DNA from: Mycoplasmoidaceae bacterium | GTDB lineage: Bacteria > Bacillota_I > Bacilli_A > Mycoplasmatales > Mycoplasmoidaceae | DNA: 18,166 nucleotides | Direction: 5' to 3' | NCBI GenBank assembly: GCA_024427105.1 | Contig: JAKSVR010000017.1 | Location: 1-18,166, forward strand | Part shown: piece after piece, positions 1-9,468 of the stretch | Layout: the number at the start of each line of letters is the position of its first letter | Position numbering within the stretch: position 1 is the stretch's first letter | Program-made: the position numbers and the translations under genes | The notes under the pieces: model-generated | Database searches by the model: none | What the model was told of the DNA's origin: nothing | What the model saw: only the letters and a program-made list of their open reading frames with translations

Positions 1-326
1 CACCGGAAGTCAAATCTTCATATATTGGAAGTCTCAAAGTTACGGGATATACCGATGAAGAAGGATTTACTTATGGTTCTGCAACCGCTTCCGGTGTACC
101 GATTGGCGAAGGAATGTGTGCATTAAATAACACACAACGGCAAGAATTGGGTATCTCTTATGGAGATAAGATTTACATAGAGGGATTAGGAACTTATACC
201 GTTGTAGATTGCGGATGTAGATATGGCGTAGTTGATGTATGGTTTTGGACGAATGCAGAAGCATACGCCGTAACAGGATATTACGATGTTTACTATAAAG
301 ATAAAAATGCTAGAATAAGAAAATAA
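1..326 (+). CDS. 3D-domain protein, C-terminal part (left end off window)
   Basis: The open frame enters from the left edge (first full codon at base 3) and ends with TAA at 324-326, giving 107 visible residues. Seen: a VTGYTDEEG start, an ATASG block, GDKIYIEGLGTY, then VVDCG and GVVDVWF. This is the order of the 3D domain (double-psi beta-barrel, MltA/YuiC type) with its conserved aspartates. Members of this family are usually secreted peptidoglycan-lytic enzymes or phage/element-borne lysins. The domain here seems to be the C-terminus of a longer protein whose N-terminal part is not visible. It is the only + strand gene, its codons (CCG, ACG, CGG, GGC, TCC) are richer in G+C than the neighbours', and both Trp codons are TGG. 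Wall-less mollicutes have no obvious substrate, so transfer, an element remnant or a contig artefact should be considered. The domain call is fairly sure; the role is not. Confidence 0.8.
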   Translation, partial: PEVKSSYIGSLKVTGYTDEEGFTYGSATASGVPIGEGMCALNNTQRQELGISYGDKIYIEGLGTYTVVDCGCRYGVVDVWFWTNAEAYAVTGYYDVYYKDKNARIRK

Positions 327-354
327 AAAATGCAAGCATAAGCCTGCATTTTTT
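325..354. terminator. Bidirectional rho-independent terminator
   Basis: AAAAAATGCA and TGCATTTTTT form a 10-bp stem around AGCATAAGCC, which can add two more pairs past one mismatch. The A/T arms give a U tract in both directions. It lies between the convergent 3D-domain gene (+) and the lipoprotein gene (-), so it can end both. It overlaps the stop codon of the + strand gene. Confidence 0.8.
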
Positions 355-373
355 AACATTAATTTAGCAATTA

Positions 374-1990
374 TTAGTTGTTTGAAACAATTGATAATTG
401 TGCATCAATGCTTTGAATATTTGCAACTTGAGCAAGTGTCAATCCAGCACTATTAATAGCATCTGAAATTGCATTTGCTGCAAATTGAATACTATATACA
501 GAATCTTGAGTTTCACTACTGTTTTGGTCTTGACTAATAGCTTGACAAGTATATTTAGTATTGTCTATAGACAATAATTGGCTACTACCATCTTTGTAGT
601 TTAGAACAAGTTGTAATGCATCAGCTCTTTCTGAAGCAATGTTTTGTTGTAATTGCATATTGCAAGTTGATACAGCATATTTGCTAAGTGTTGTTACAAG
701 AGCAACTGCATTTGATGATGCTAGAACACCAGCTTCATTACTATTAGCAGCAGTCAATACAACTCTCTTTTCGCCTACACTATGTACGAATGAAGCAGCA
801 GCACTTTCTGACATGTTTTGTAAACTAGTGTCAAAAGATAGCGAATATTGATTATTTACAGCTGCATCACTAACTGTTCCTTCAACTGTAATGTCATCAT
901 AAGTTACACCACTTCCTAATATTACTTTTGTTGAACCATTATCATCACAGAATGGGAAATATTCAACAAATGGTTCTAAGTATCTATCTGTGCTAGTTTC
1001 CTTTAATCAAACATTTGTAACTTTTCCATTTCCAGTAGCACCATTGTATGGAACTACAGTAAGCATTTCAGTGTCTCCAAGGTTTGAACCACTTCAATAT
1101 GAAACTCTATTTTCTAGTGAATCAGTATATATAGTTTGACCTTGAGCATTGTTATAAGCTAAACTCAAAGTTGTAGAACAAGCTGAATCAATTGTAACAT
1201 CATTTAGGGCTACTTTTTCATCATATGTTGTATTACCTTCAATTGTTGGAGTTAGACAGAATGTAATATTATATCCATAATATCTCATGAAGTTTCTGTC
1301 AACAGTTACATATTGATAAGTTCCATCTTCTGATCAATTTTGAGTGATATAACCGTTATCGAAGGCAACTTTTAATGATGAACCAACAAAGCAATAAGCA
1401 TTTACACCACTATATGTTGTGTCATTTTCACTATTTATAACCTTAATGTGATCAATTACAAGGTTACCATTAGCGTCGTATTCAGGATTATCATATGTAA
1501 TTTGTGCATCATAATTATTGCAATATACGCTAACAAAAGAAGCGTCATTCATGTTACTTTGACTTAATTGAACATTAAGTGTAGCACCTGAATTAAGTAA
1601 TTCTTGTGTCTTTGCTTGTGATACAGTAACTATTATGTTAGAATAACTATCTGCATCTTTGAAATTAAATTGATAATCAGTAAATGGTGCAAAAGCAATA
1701 GCATCATTTGATACTGAGTTAGCTGACATGCTAACAATACCAACAGCATATGCTGCGTTTGCATCATTGCTAGAAGCTGTACGAACAATTGTAAAGTTTA
1801 ATGTTCCATTAGTTGAACTAATACTTTGAGTGTCTACAGCATATGAACTAGCTACAGCACCTGTAAGGTTAATAGCTATATCGCTTTTTTCATTATCGTT
1901 ACTCTTGCAAGAAGTAACAAGTCCCAAAGGTAATGAACTAGCTACTAAGCCAGCCATTGCTACAAAGGGAATTAATTTAGTTTTTTTCAT
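374..1990 (-). CDS. Large secreted lipoprotein, Ser/Thr/Asn-rich
   Basis: Under the UGA=Trp code this is one 538-residue frame from ATG at 1990 to TAA at 374-376. It passes TGA codons at 1334, 1094 and about 1008. The N-terminus is a classical mollicute lipoprotein signal: MKKTK, a hydrophobic stretch, then LVTSC with the lipidated Cys at residue 28, followed by a charged KSNDNEKSD linker. The rest is rich in Ser, Thr, Asn, Ala and Val with predicted beta-strand character and a few Cys. I recognise no enzyme motif. It is probably membrane-anchored and faces outside, as surface lipoproteins of these organisms do; an adhesin or antigen role is a guess. A promoter with an inverted repeat at the start of transcription precedes it. 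There is only a weak AGAAAGAG ribosome site about 15 nt from the ATG. Confidence 0.85.
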
Positions 1991-2011
1991 GTTAATATAT
2001 TAATCTCTTTC

Positions 2012-2037
2012 TGTAAACCACATGCATTTGGTTTACA
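2012..2037. promoter_or_regulatory. Inverted repeat in lipoprotein leader (candidate operator or 5' hairpin)
   Basis: TGTAAACCA (2012-2020) and TGGTTTACA (2029-2037) are perfect 9-bp arms around an 8-nt centre, CATGCATT. The repeat lies between the -10 box at 2043-2048 and the lipoprotein ATG, covering about +1 to +26 of the expected transcript. That fits a repressor operator or a stabilising 5' RNA hairpin. Sequence alone does not decide between them. Confidence 0.55.
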
Positions 2038-2042
2038 TTATT

Positions 2043-2048
2043 ATTATA
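2043..2048 (-). promoter_or_regulatory. -10 box of lipoprotein promoter
   Basis: TATAAT read on the - strand, in an AT-rich stretch between mgtA and the lipoprotein gene. The expected transcript start is near 2036. No clear -35 hexamer is seen, which is common for mollicute promoters. Confidence 0.55.
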
Positions 2049-2095
2049 TAAATTACATAATAAAATTAAATAAAAAATTGTATTAGATAACTAAG

Positions 2096-4795
2096 TTAAA
2101 TCCATTCATGATGGTTAACCTTCATATATAGTCGTTTTGTTAGTTCGGCTACAACAATATAACCTAGGATTATACCTACTAATGCCGCCCAGAATAATGG
2201 GTTTAAATGGCATGATTCATAGACATTGCCAGCAAATCTTAAACCATAGTTTAAACCAGGGATATATGGAACAGCAGCCAAGAAGACAGTTGAGGCTACT
2301 GTTGATAATACAACTGGTAATGATGGGTTAGTTTGAATAAAGGCAATTTTTCGACTTCGAAGAACATAAATGATGATAGTTTGACTAACTGCTGCTTCAA
2401 TAAATCAGCCAGCATTAAATAACATAATATGTTCTGGACTATTTGTGTTATAGCCAAAACCAAAGAATAGAACAATAAACGTTATCACATCAAAAATTGT
2501 ACTAATTGGCCCTAAGATCACCATGAATTTAATAATTGACAGGGCATTCCAATTCTTTGGTGTTTTTAAGAACTTATTATCAATTGCATCCCAAGGGATG
2601 GACAATTGAGTAAAGTCATAGAATAAGTTCATAAAGATGATTTGAATTGGCATCAATGGGTTGAATGGTAATCAACATGCAGCAATTAACATTGATAACA
2701 TATTACCAAAGTTACTACTTAATGAAATCTTAATGTATTTCATTATGTTAGCAAATGTTCTTCTGCCTTGTAATGCCCCATTACCAAGAATCTCTAAGTC
2801 TTTTTCTAATAAGATTACATCAGCAGATTCTTTAGCAATATCAACAGCAGTATCTACAGAGATAGCAATATCTGCTGCTCGCATTGCTGGAGCATCATTA
2901 ATACCGTCGCCCATATAACCAACAACGTGTTTATTAGCCTTAATAGCATTTACGATGTTGGCTTTTTGTTCAGGTGAAAGTTTAGCAAAGATTGTAGTAT
3001 CTTTAACCTTTTCTTTTAGTTGTTCAAAACTCATTTGTTCAATTTCATCACCAAGTAGGATTTTGTTAAATCCTAATCCTAATTGTTGGCAAATGTATTT
3101 TGTTACCTTTTCATTATCACCAGTTAAAATCTTAACTTGAACACCTTTATCAAGTAAGTCTTTTACAGCTGATTTAGCTGACATTTTTGGTGGGTCAAGT
3201 AAGGCAATATAACCAACTAACATTAAGTCTTTTTCATCTTCATCACTAAAGGCTTCATCTTTTAATAATTGTTCATGGTTTGTAGCAACACAAATAACAC
3301 GCATTCCATTCTCATTTAAGATAGAAATTTGCTTATAAATTTTATTTCTCCATTCACTTGTTAAATCAACAGTTTTGCCATCAACTAAAACCTTTGAACA
3401 AAGATTGATAATTTCTTCAGAAGCACCTTTGGTGATTAATCGTTTTTCACCCTTTTCATCTAATACAATAATTGACATTCTTCTTCGTTCAAAGTCAAAT
3501 GGAATTTCATCAACTTTTTTGTATGCTTTAACTTGTTCTAATAAATGACTTTGTTCAGCTCGTTCAACAATCGCTTTATCAATTAAGTTTTTTAAACCAG
3601 TTTGGTGGTATGAGTTGATACAACCATATAAAAGAACATTATTATCTTGTTTTCCATTAACATTTAAGTGCTCTTGTAAAATAATGTGATCTTCAGTTAA
3701 TGTACCAGTTTTATCCGTACATAAAACGTCCATTGCCCCAAAGGTTTGGATGGCATTAACGTTCTTAATGATGGCTTTCTGTTTTGAAAATTTAATTGCC
3801 TCTTTGGTTAGATTCAAGGTAATAATCATCGGCAGCATTTCAGGAATAATTGCAATCGCAGCAGCCAATGAGAAAGTTAATGATTCAACCCATGGTTGTT
3901 CCATTCCACCAATTGAAAATTGGTTCTTTAATCCTTTGATGATAAAGATAATCATACACATGATTGCCATGGTAATTAAAATGATGTGACTAACTTTTTT
4001 GATACCCTTATCGAAACTTGTTTGTGGTCGTTTAGCACCAACAGCTCTAGCAACTTTTCCTAAGAATGTTGCACTACCAGTTTGTATCGCTACACCATAA
4101 GCCGATCCAGAAGCAACAGTTGTACCCATAAAACAAATATTGGCACAACTTAAAGCATTAGTTGCGTCAGGAATGGTTTTAGCAATCTTTTCTACGGGTT
4201 CAGATTCACCAGTTAATGCTGATTGAGTAATGAATAAGTCTTTTGCATACAAAAGACGCATATCAGCTGGAACCATGTCACCAGCAGCTAAATGGATAAT
4301 ATCACCAGGAACAATTTCTTCAATTGGCATTTCCCTTTTAATGCCCTCTCGTTCAATAGCCGCAGTAGTATTAATCATCTCATTTAATTTTTCACTAGCT
4401 TTACCAGATTTAAAGTTTTGGATAAAGTTTAATGTTCCTGAAAGAACAATCATACCAATAATAATTCCAAAACTAACTCATTCACTAACATCAATTGATT
4501 TTGATTGGAATACAGGTAATAAGATAGTTAATAAACCAACAATTAATAAGATTAAGGTAAATGGGGTAACAAAAGCTTGGAATAAGGTTTTGTATCAAGT
4601 AACCTTATTCTTATTAACAATTGTATTTAAACCAAAACGATCGACTTTCTTTTCGATTTGTTCTTCCCTTAAACCATTTTCTGAAGTTTCAAAATCATTA
4701 AGAATAGCCTTAGGCAGTTTCTTAGCTTGTTCAACTAGAAACTGTCCTTGTTTTTCGGTAATATAAAGTTTTCTTTTCTCTTTTCTCTTAGACAT
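2096..4795 (-). CDS. mgtA: Magnesium-translocating P-type ATPase (P3B, MgtA type)
   Basis: A frame of 899 residues (ATG 4795, TAA 2096-2098) with TGA read as Trp at several points, including 4595, 2672 and 2405. This equals the usual MgtA length. In order: a cytosolic N-terminus, two membrane segments (about 78-126), the family stretch LSGTLNFIQNFKSGKAS, the actuator TGES (195-198), a membrane pair with PEMLP (318-322), the phosphorylated Asp of DKTGT (361), nucleotide-domain KGAS (456-459), the hinge GDGIND (629-634), then the C-terminal membrane bundle. P3B pumps bring Mg2+ into the cell at the cost of ATP. All catalytic residues are present. The ATG has no ribosome site upstream; the nearest good one serves a 20-codon leader ORF ending 32 nt before it. 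A general cation (Ca2+) pump is less likely given the MgtA-type segment after the second membrane helix. Confidence 0.9.
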
Positions 4796-4827
4796 GTTTT
4801 TGACATGCTAAACAAATCAAAGGTAGA

Positions 4828-4890
4828 TTAGAAAGACATATTAGGAATAAATATGTCGTCATCATCTAACTGTGTCGATTCACTTACCAT
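4828..4890 (-). CDS. 20-residue acidic leader peptide upstream of mgtA (uORF)
   Basis: ATG 4890 to TAA 4828-4830 encodes MVSESTQLDDDDIFIPNMSF. It has the best ribosome site of the region, AGAAAGGG five nt before the ATG, about 22 nt into the expected transcript. It ends 32 nt before the mgtA ATG, which lacks such a site. Asp codons occupy positions 9-12, and codons 12-19 form a perfect 8-bp hairpin. Known: in enterobacteria the MgtL leader (starting with acidic and proline residues) senses Mg2+ because such nascent chains destabilise the ribosome when Mg2+ is low, which turns on mgtA. The parallel here is in gene order and peptide chemistry, not in sequence homology. A chance short ORF cannot be excluded, but the strong ribosome site, position and DDDD run together argue for a regulatory leader. 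Confidence 0.6.
   Translation of the reverse strand: MVSESTQLDDDDIFIPNMSF
4835..4857 (-). promoter_or_regulatory. Hairpin inside the mgtA leader ORF
   Basis: GACATATT and AATATGTC form perfect 8-bp arms with a 7-nt loop, covering leader codons 12-19 just after the Asp run. A ribosome passing the Asp codons would melt it; one that aborts would let it fold. There is no U tract after it, so it is not a terminator itself. GACAT in its first arm could also pair with either ATGTC copy near the mgtA start (4790-4806), but only over 5 bp. Confidence 0.5.
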
Positions 4891-4910
4891 ATTTACCCTT
4901 TCTCTAATAA

Positions 4911-4936
4911 TTATGTTTATTATACAATAAACATAA
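4911..4936. promoter_or_regulatory. mgtA promoter inside a 26-bp inverted repeat (candidate operator)
   Basis: The arms TTATGTTTATT (4911-4921) and AATAAACATAA (4926-4936) are perfect 11-bp complements around ATAC. The -10 box TATAAT (- strand, 4924 to 4919) lies within the repeat, so a dimeric regulator bound here would block RNA polymerase. The expected start is near 4912. No good -35 is seen; the region upstream is the U tract of the preceding gene's terminator. Confidence 0.6.
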
Positions 4937-4959
4937 AAAAAAGAGGATGAACCTCTTTT
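4935..4959 (-). terminator. Terminator of the surface-protein gene
   Basis: On the - strand AAAAGAGG, loop TTCAT, CCTCTTTT, then four more T. The 8-bp stem overlaps the TAA of the surface-protein gene (4958-4960), and its T tract touches the mgtA promoter repeat. The arrangement separates the two units in very little space. Confidence 0.8.
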
Positions 4960-7900
4960 AACTTGCTCAAATTACTGCCATACGATTGACATTACGAGTT
5001 ATTTTATCGATTTGGTTATTCATAAAGTCTCAACGTAAATTACCTTGAGAATCAAATTCATCATAGTATGAGAATGAAGTTGGGTCAACATTTGGACTAA
5101 CTGTTCCTCATAATGAGCAGTTTTCTAATACTGGAACATCAGCATATAGACGAACTTGTTCGCAATTACCTTTAAATCCTTTTTCTGAATATTCATAAGC
5201 TTCATGTTCAGGGTTTCAGAAGGCAGCTGTTCCTTTATAAGTCAACATAAATGAGTTGAAATATTCTCTTCCATCAGCACCCATTTGCATTCCACCTTGG
5301 TTACGAACTAGCGGAGCAATAACATCTCATAAGAAACTATAATCATGGCCCAAAATGTTTTGTAAACAATCTTTGTTACGGAAATTATAAACATCAATGA
5401 AACCTTTTATGAACAGTTCACCACCAACAAGGGAAGTAAGAGCAGTTGATGAACAGTTAAACAATACACAGTCTTGGACATATCCTTTAGCATCACTACC
5501 AGAAACACTTAATGATTGTAAAGTGTTATTGAATAATAAATTGTCTTTTAAATAACCGACAACATTGCCAAATACAACCGCACCCTTAGGGAAATTTGTA
5601 AATGTATTATAAGCAGCATAACGTGGTTCTCAGTCACCATCACCCATCTTTGAAAATTCAAAGTCAAAGTCAGCACCAGCTTTAATTTGTGCATCACTTG
5701 CACCTTTCATTGTGGTATTGATTAAACCACCAAGATATATATTGTCAGCTAGATAACTAGATTCAAAACAAGCAGTATAACCGTTTCCATACACAGTTCC
5801 AAGATGATTTAATTCATCATTACGTTTATATGGAATATTATCTTTAGCGTCATCTTCTAAACCAACATTTGATTGTAAGACAGCATTTTTTCGATTCATA
5901 AATGCATCTTGACAATAAACATTAATACCTTGAACAGGAATAAATTCATATTTAGCACGAGCTAATTTAGATGGAGTTTCAATATTAATAGTGACATTTT
6001 TATACTTTAATTCAAATTTATTTTCATACATTTCATATGGAGTATATAAATCATCCTTACTAAATTTAATTTTGATGCAGTCATGAGCAATATCATATTC
6101 TGGACGAGCATATGTATGATGGTAAGATGACATTTCTACATGAAGTTGACTATAACATCTAGCTTTCTCTGTAGGATCAGTAATTAGATGATGACGGTAG
6201 TCATAAATTTCAATTGGTAAGCAATAATAATCTAGAATTCCTTCTTGCTTACTATACATTGATTCATTACCATAGACATGAACCTTTTGGAAACCTCTTT
6301 GGTCAGACAATTTAGCGTTATCGTGGTTAGGTAAAACAATTCTTGAAACTTCTTCACGACTAAGTTGGTATTGTTTTGCAACATCTCCACCAGCCTTCTT
6401 ATATAGAATTTTAATAACTTTGTTATATCCAGGGTGATCAACTGTTGCAGCTGGGATATGCGAAACAACAATATGATTGTTTACGATATCAACTTGTTCT
6501 GGATTTTCATCAAATTCTCAGTCGAAGTTTTCTTCATAGAATTCTTCATCAACAAGAGCATCACCGATTTGGATTGTTAAACCACATTGGGTTTTAGCAC
6601 AAGGGAAATATAGAGTATTAACTTGACCTGATACATTTGAGTCAGCCTCTTTTATTGAGAAATCAGTAATTGTTGATGGACTTAAATGATTGATTTTAAA
6701 TTCTTCACTATAACCAGTATGGTTAGAAGTTAATACAATTGTATTTTCTCCCATATCCATATTGCCTAACACAATTTTGTTATCCACAATTTCAATTGGT
6801 CGATCATTATAAGTGACACTAACAGCATCTTGTGATACAAGTGGTAAGCATTCAACATTTAAAACTAAACTATCAATATATGAAGTATTGATGTTGTCGC
6901 CTGATTTAAGTTTTTGACCATGGTAATATAAATTGAATTTATTGATTGCTGGTTCTTCAATTTTAACATTTATATAGAAGATAAAGTCACCTTCATCAAT
7001 CATAATAACATCACTGCCACAACCACGACCATTAGGATTGATTGATATGTCAAATGTTACCTCTGTTTCATCCTCTGAATGTGTAACTTCACAAATAGCA
7101 TCGTTAGATACATATTTGATGTCTTCTGGTTTAAAGTAGTCTGCAAATGAAGTTATTTTTTGTGATAGTTCAACAGTATCAACTTTATAAGTTATAGGGC
7201 CAGTCATATCAGGTGATAAAGTTATTGTTTGGCCTGATTGAACTTTTTGTCCTTCGCTATCAACAAGGGAGAATTTACCAATTCGATTAAATGTACTCTT
7301 AAGAATATAGTTTTCAGTTTGTCCATTTAATGAAGCATTAATGTTAACATAACCAGCTTGGTTAAAACGAACTTGGTAACCATATTGAGTTTGACCAATT
7401 GTTCCAGTTTCTGGAGTATCAAATTCAAAACTGAAATCTGGTGTTCAATTACTTCCATCAGCTTTAGTTGCAGTGTTTGGATAAATACCAATTTGTCCAG
7501 TGTCAATTTTTGAACCAGGCATTGGAGAAATATTTAAATTTGTTTCAGTTGTAGTATAGAACGGATAATTATCATCAGCGATGATACTAACTGCATCTTG
7601 TTCAACAACCACATTAATTGTCATATCAGGGATTAAAGGTATTTTGTCATAGTATAAATACATTTCACCACAATTAAAACCTCAATAAGGGATTAATGTA
7701 TTAGCTTGAATTTCATAGTCAAAATCGCTTTGGATAAGAGCAATGTTTGGATGAAGATCAACACCATTTTTGTCAACAAAGCGATACTTCTTACCAGCAG
7801 TTATAACAACATTTTTTCCTTCTTCAACAGTAATAGTTTCAGGTTCTTTGCTTCCATCTCAAACTGCAGAAAAGCTTTTACTAATTTCTTCGCCATCAAT

Positions 7901-9403
7901 ATCTTCAAATGTTGCAACGATAGGAATTGAGTGAGCAGCAGGTGCACCTTCAATAGAATGAGTTCAGCAAAGCATACCTTGTTCTAGTGCTTCAGAGTTA
8001 AGATATTGTTTATCCATATCATTTTGAACACTTCATTCAATATCAACGTTTTTGCTTGGCAAAGCATCAAGATTTAAATTATTTCTTAATGGGTATAAGT
8101 AAGAATCATTAACAAAAACATCTTCTTCTTTAAAAATATTGTTTGGATTAACCTTGCTTGTAATATGAACAACACAATTATCGATTTTCTTTGCTTCGGT
8201 ACCAATTGTTACTTCAGCAGATAAAGTTGCATAGCCAACACCTGTAACTTTTAAACGGCGGTTTTCTACTTTAACAACATTAGGATTTGAAGAAGTAATT
8301 TTAGCTTTAGCTAAAAGTTCTGGATCATTTGGAAATACATTTCAATTGATATTTTTTTCATCGATATATGGATCTCCACCTGTATAGTTTTCATATTTAT
8401 CAGTGAAACTATAACAGTTAAATGCTACATCAGCGGCATTTTGGCATGTTGATGTTATTTTCTTCTTAAGTGTTAATGATGGTTTGTATACATATGTAAT
8501 GTTAAATTCACATTCACCTGGTTTAAGAAATTGAACTTTTCCATTTTCATCAATTGTAGCTATTTCTGGTTTTGTAGAAACATATTTAAAGTCAGAAGAC
8601 TTAATTCTTCCTGATTCAGAATCTTCAGGGAAGATTTTCATTTCATCAAATAAATCAAAACGATCTTTAGTAGTGAATTCATCTGGATTTTCAAATTCAA
8701 TAGCTGTTACTCCAGGACCAACGTTAACATTAACTGAATCACGGATCTCAGGTTGGCCTTCTTGTTCTTCAACACAATAAGTTACTTCAATTGGTGTAGA
8801 TTCTTCAGTTGATTCATCATGAGCAATTAATAAACCATCAGTAGTAACATCAAGGACATTAGTTGCTGGTGCTATAAAGTTAACAGTTGGATCGATTGTT
8901 TCAGCTAAATCATCATATGGGATTGCATTAGCATTCAATTGCATAGTTTCATTTTGACCAACATAGCAATTATGCTTTGGTGCATTAGTGATTTCAATTC
9001 TATGAATTTTATCATCAGTAACTTTAACTGGACAAGTAGCAGTGATATTTTTATTTTCTTTAGAAATAGCAATAATATCAGTTTCACCAAAGTCTTTAAC
9101 AGTTAGTAAACCATTATCATCAATAGTTGCTACATCTTCATTTGTGCTCATGTAGTAAATTGTTGGTTCAGTTGCATTAAAAGGTAAAACGTGAGCATAC
9201 AATTGCTCAACTACTGGGTTGCCATCTTTATTGGTTGGGTATGGTGTATTGTTTGGACATTTTTCAATAAGTGAGTCACGGTCAAATTCAACTGCAGTAA
9301 CAAACACATGGGTGTAGTCCTTAACTAGCATTCCACTAACAAATAGTAGAACAATAACAATTAATGGGAATAAAGCCAAAAAGAAGGCGGTTATCTTTTT
9401 CAT
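4958..9403 (-). CDS. Giant membrane-anchored surface protein with Big2-like Ig domains
   Basis: One frame of 1481 residues from ATG 9403 to TAA 4958-4960, with many TGA Trp codons (for example at 8342, 7445, 6518 and 5630). The N-terminus (MKKITAFF and a hydrophobic stretch to about residue 25) is a signal anchor without a lipobox Cys. About residues 36-420 contain three or four Ig-like units of bacterial Big2 type: VTAIEF-like starts, ATIDDNGLLTV and ATIDENGKVQFLKPG turns, and strand-ending VKVTD-type motifs. The rest is beta-rich with scattered Cys. The last third has weak likeness to BspA-type leucine-rich repeats (VLFNCSSTALTSL), which I would not rely on. Such proteins usually act outside the cell in adhesion or as surface coat; substrate unknown. 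It follows the ABC exporter operon but has its own -10 box 9 nt before the ATG and no ribosome site. Confidence 0.85.
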
Positions 9404-9412
9404 AGTATATTT

Positions 9413-9418
9413 ATTATA
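9413..9418 (-). promoter_or_regulatory. -10 box of surface-protein gene, near-leaderless
   Basis: TATAAT on the - strand followed by exactly 9 nt (AAATATACT) and the ATG. Transcription would start only about 2-3 nt before the start codon, which explains why no ribosome site exists. Confidence 0.5.
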
Positions 9419-9429
9419 TATAACAAAAA

Positions 9430-9460
9430 AAATAAAAAATAACAAAGTTATTTTTTATTT
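9430..9460 (-). terminator. A/T-only terminator after the ABC permease gene
   Basis: AAATAAAAAATAAC and GTTATTTTTTATTT are perfect 14-bp arms around a 3-nt loop, followed on the - strand by a T run. It lies 8 nt after the permease stop and before the surface-protein promoter. Confidence 0.65.
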
Positions 9461-9468
9461 CATAATTT

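Noticed and set aside
2049..2098. Terminator after mgtA
   Set aside because: Only 4-bp stems (TTAG/CTAA, TAAC/GTTA) are possible before the T run, too weak to call.
4230..4766. A 178-codon open frame on the + strand
   Set aside because: It lies wholly antisense to mgtA, has no ribosome site or recognisable domain, and is a shadow of that gene.
4796..4936. M-box (Mg2+ riboswitch) upstream of mgtA
   Set aside because: The leader is only about 115 nt and contains a translated ORF. I see none of the long multi-helix M-box layout.
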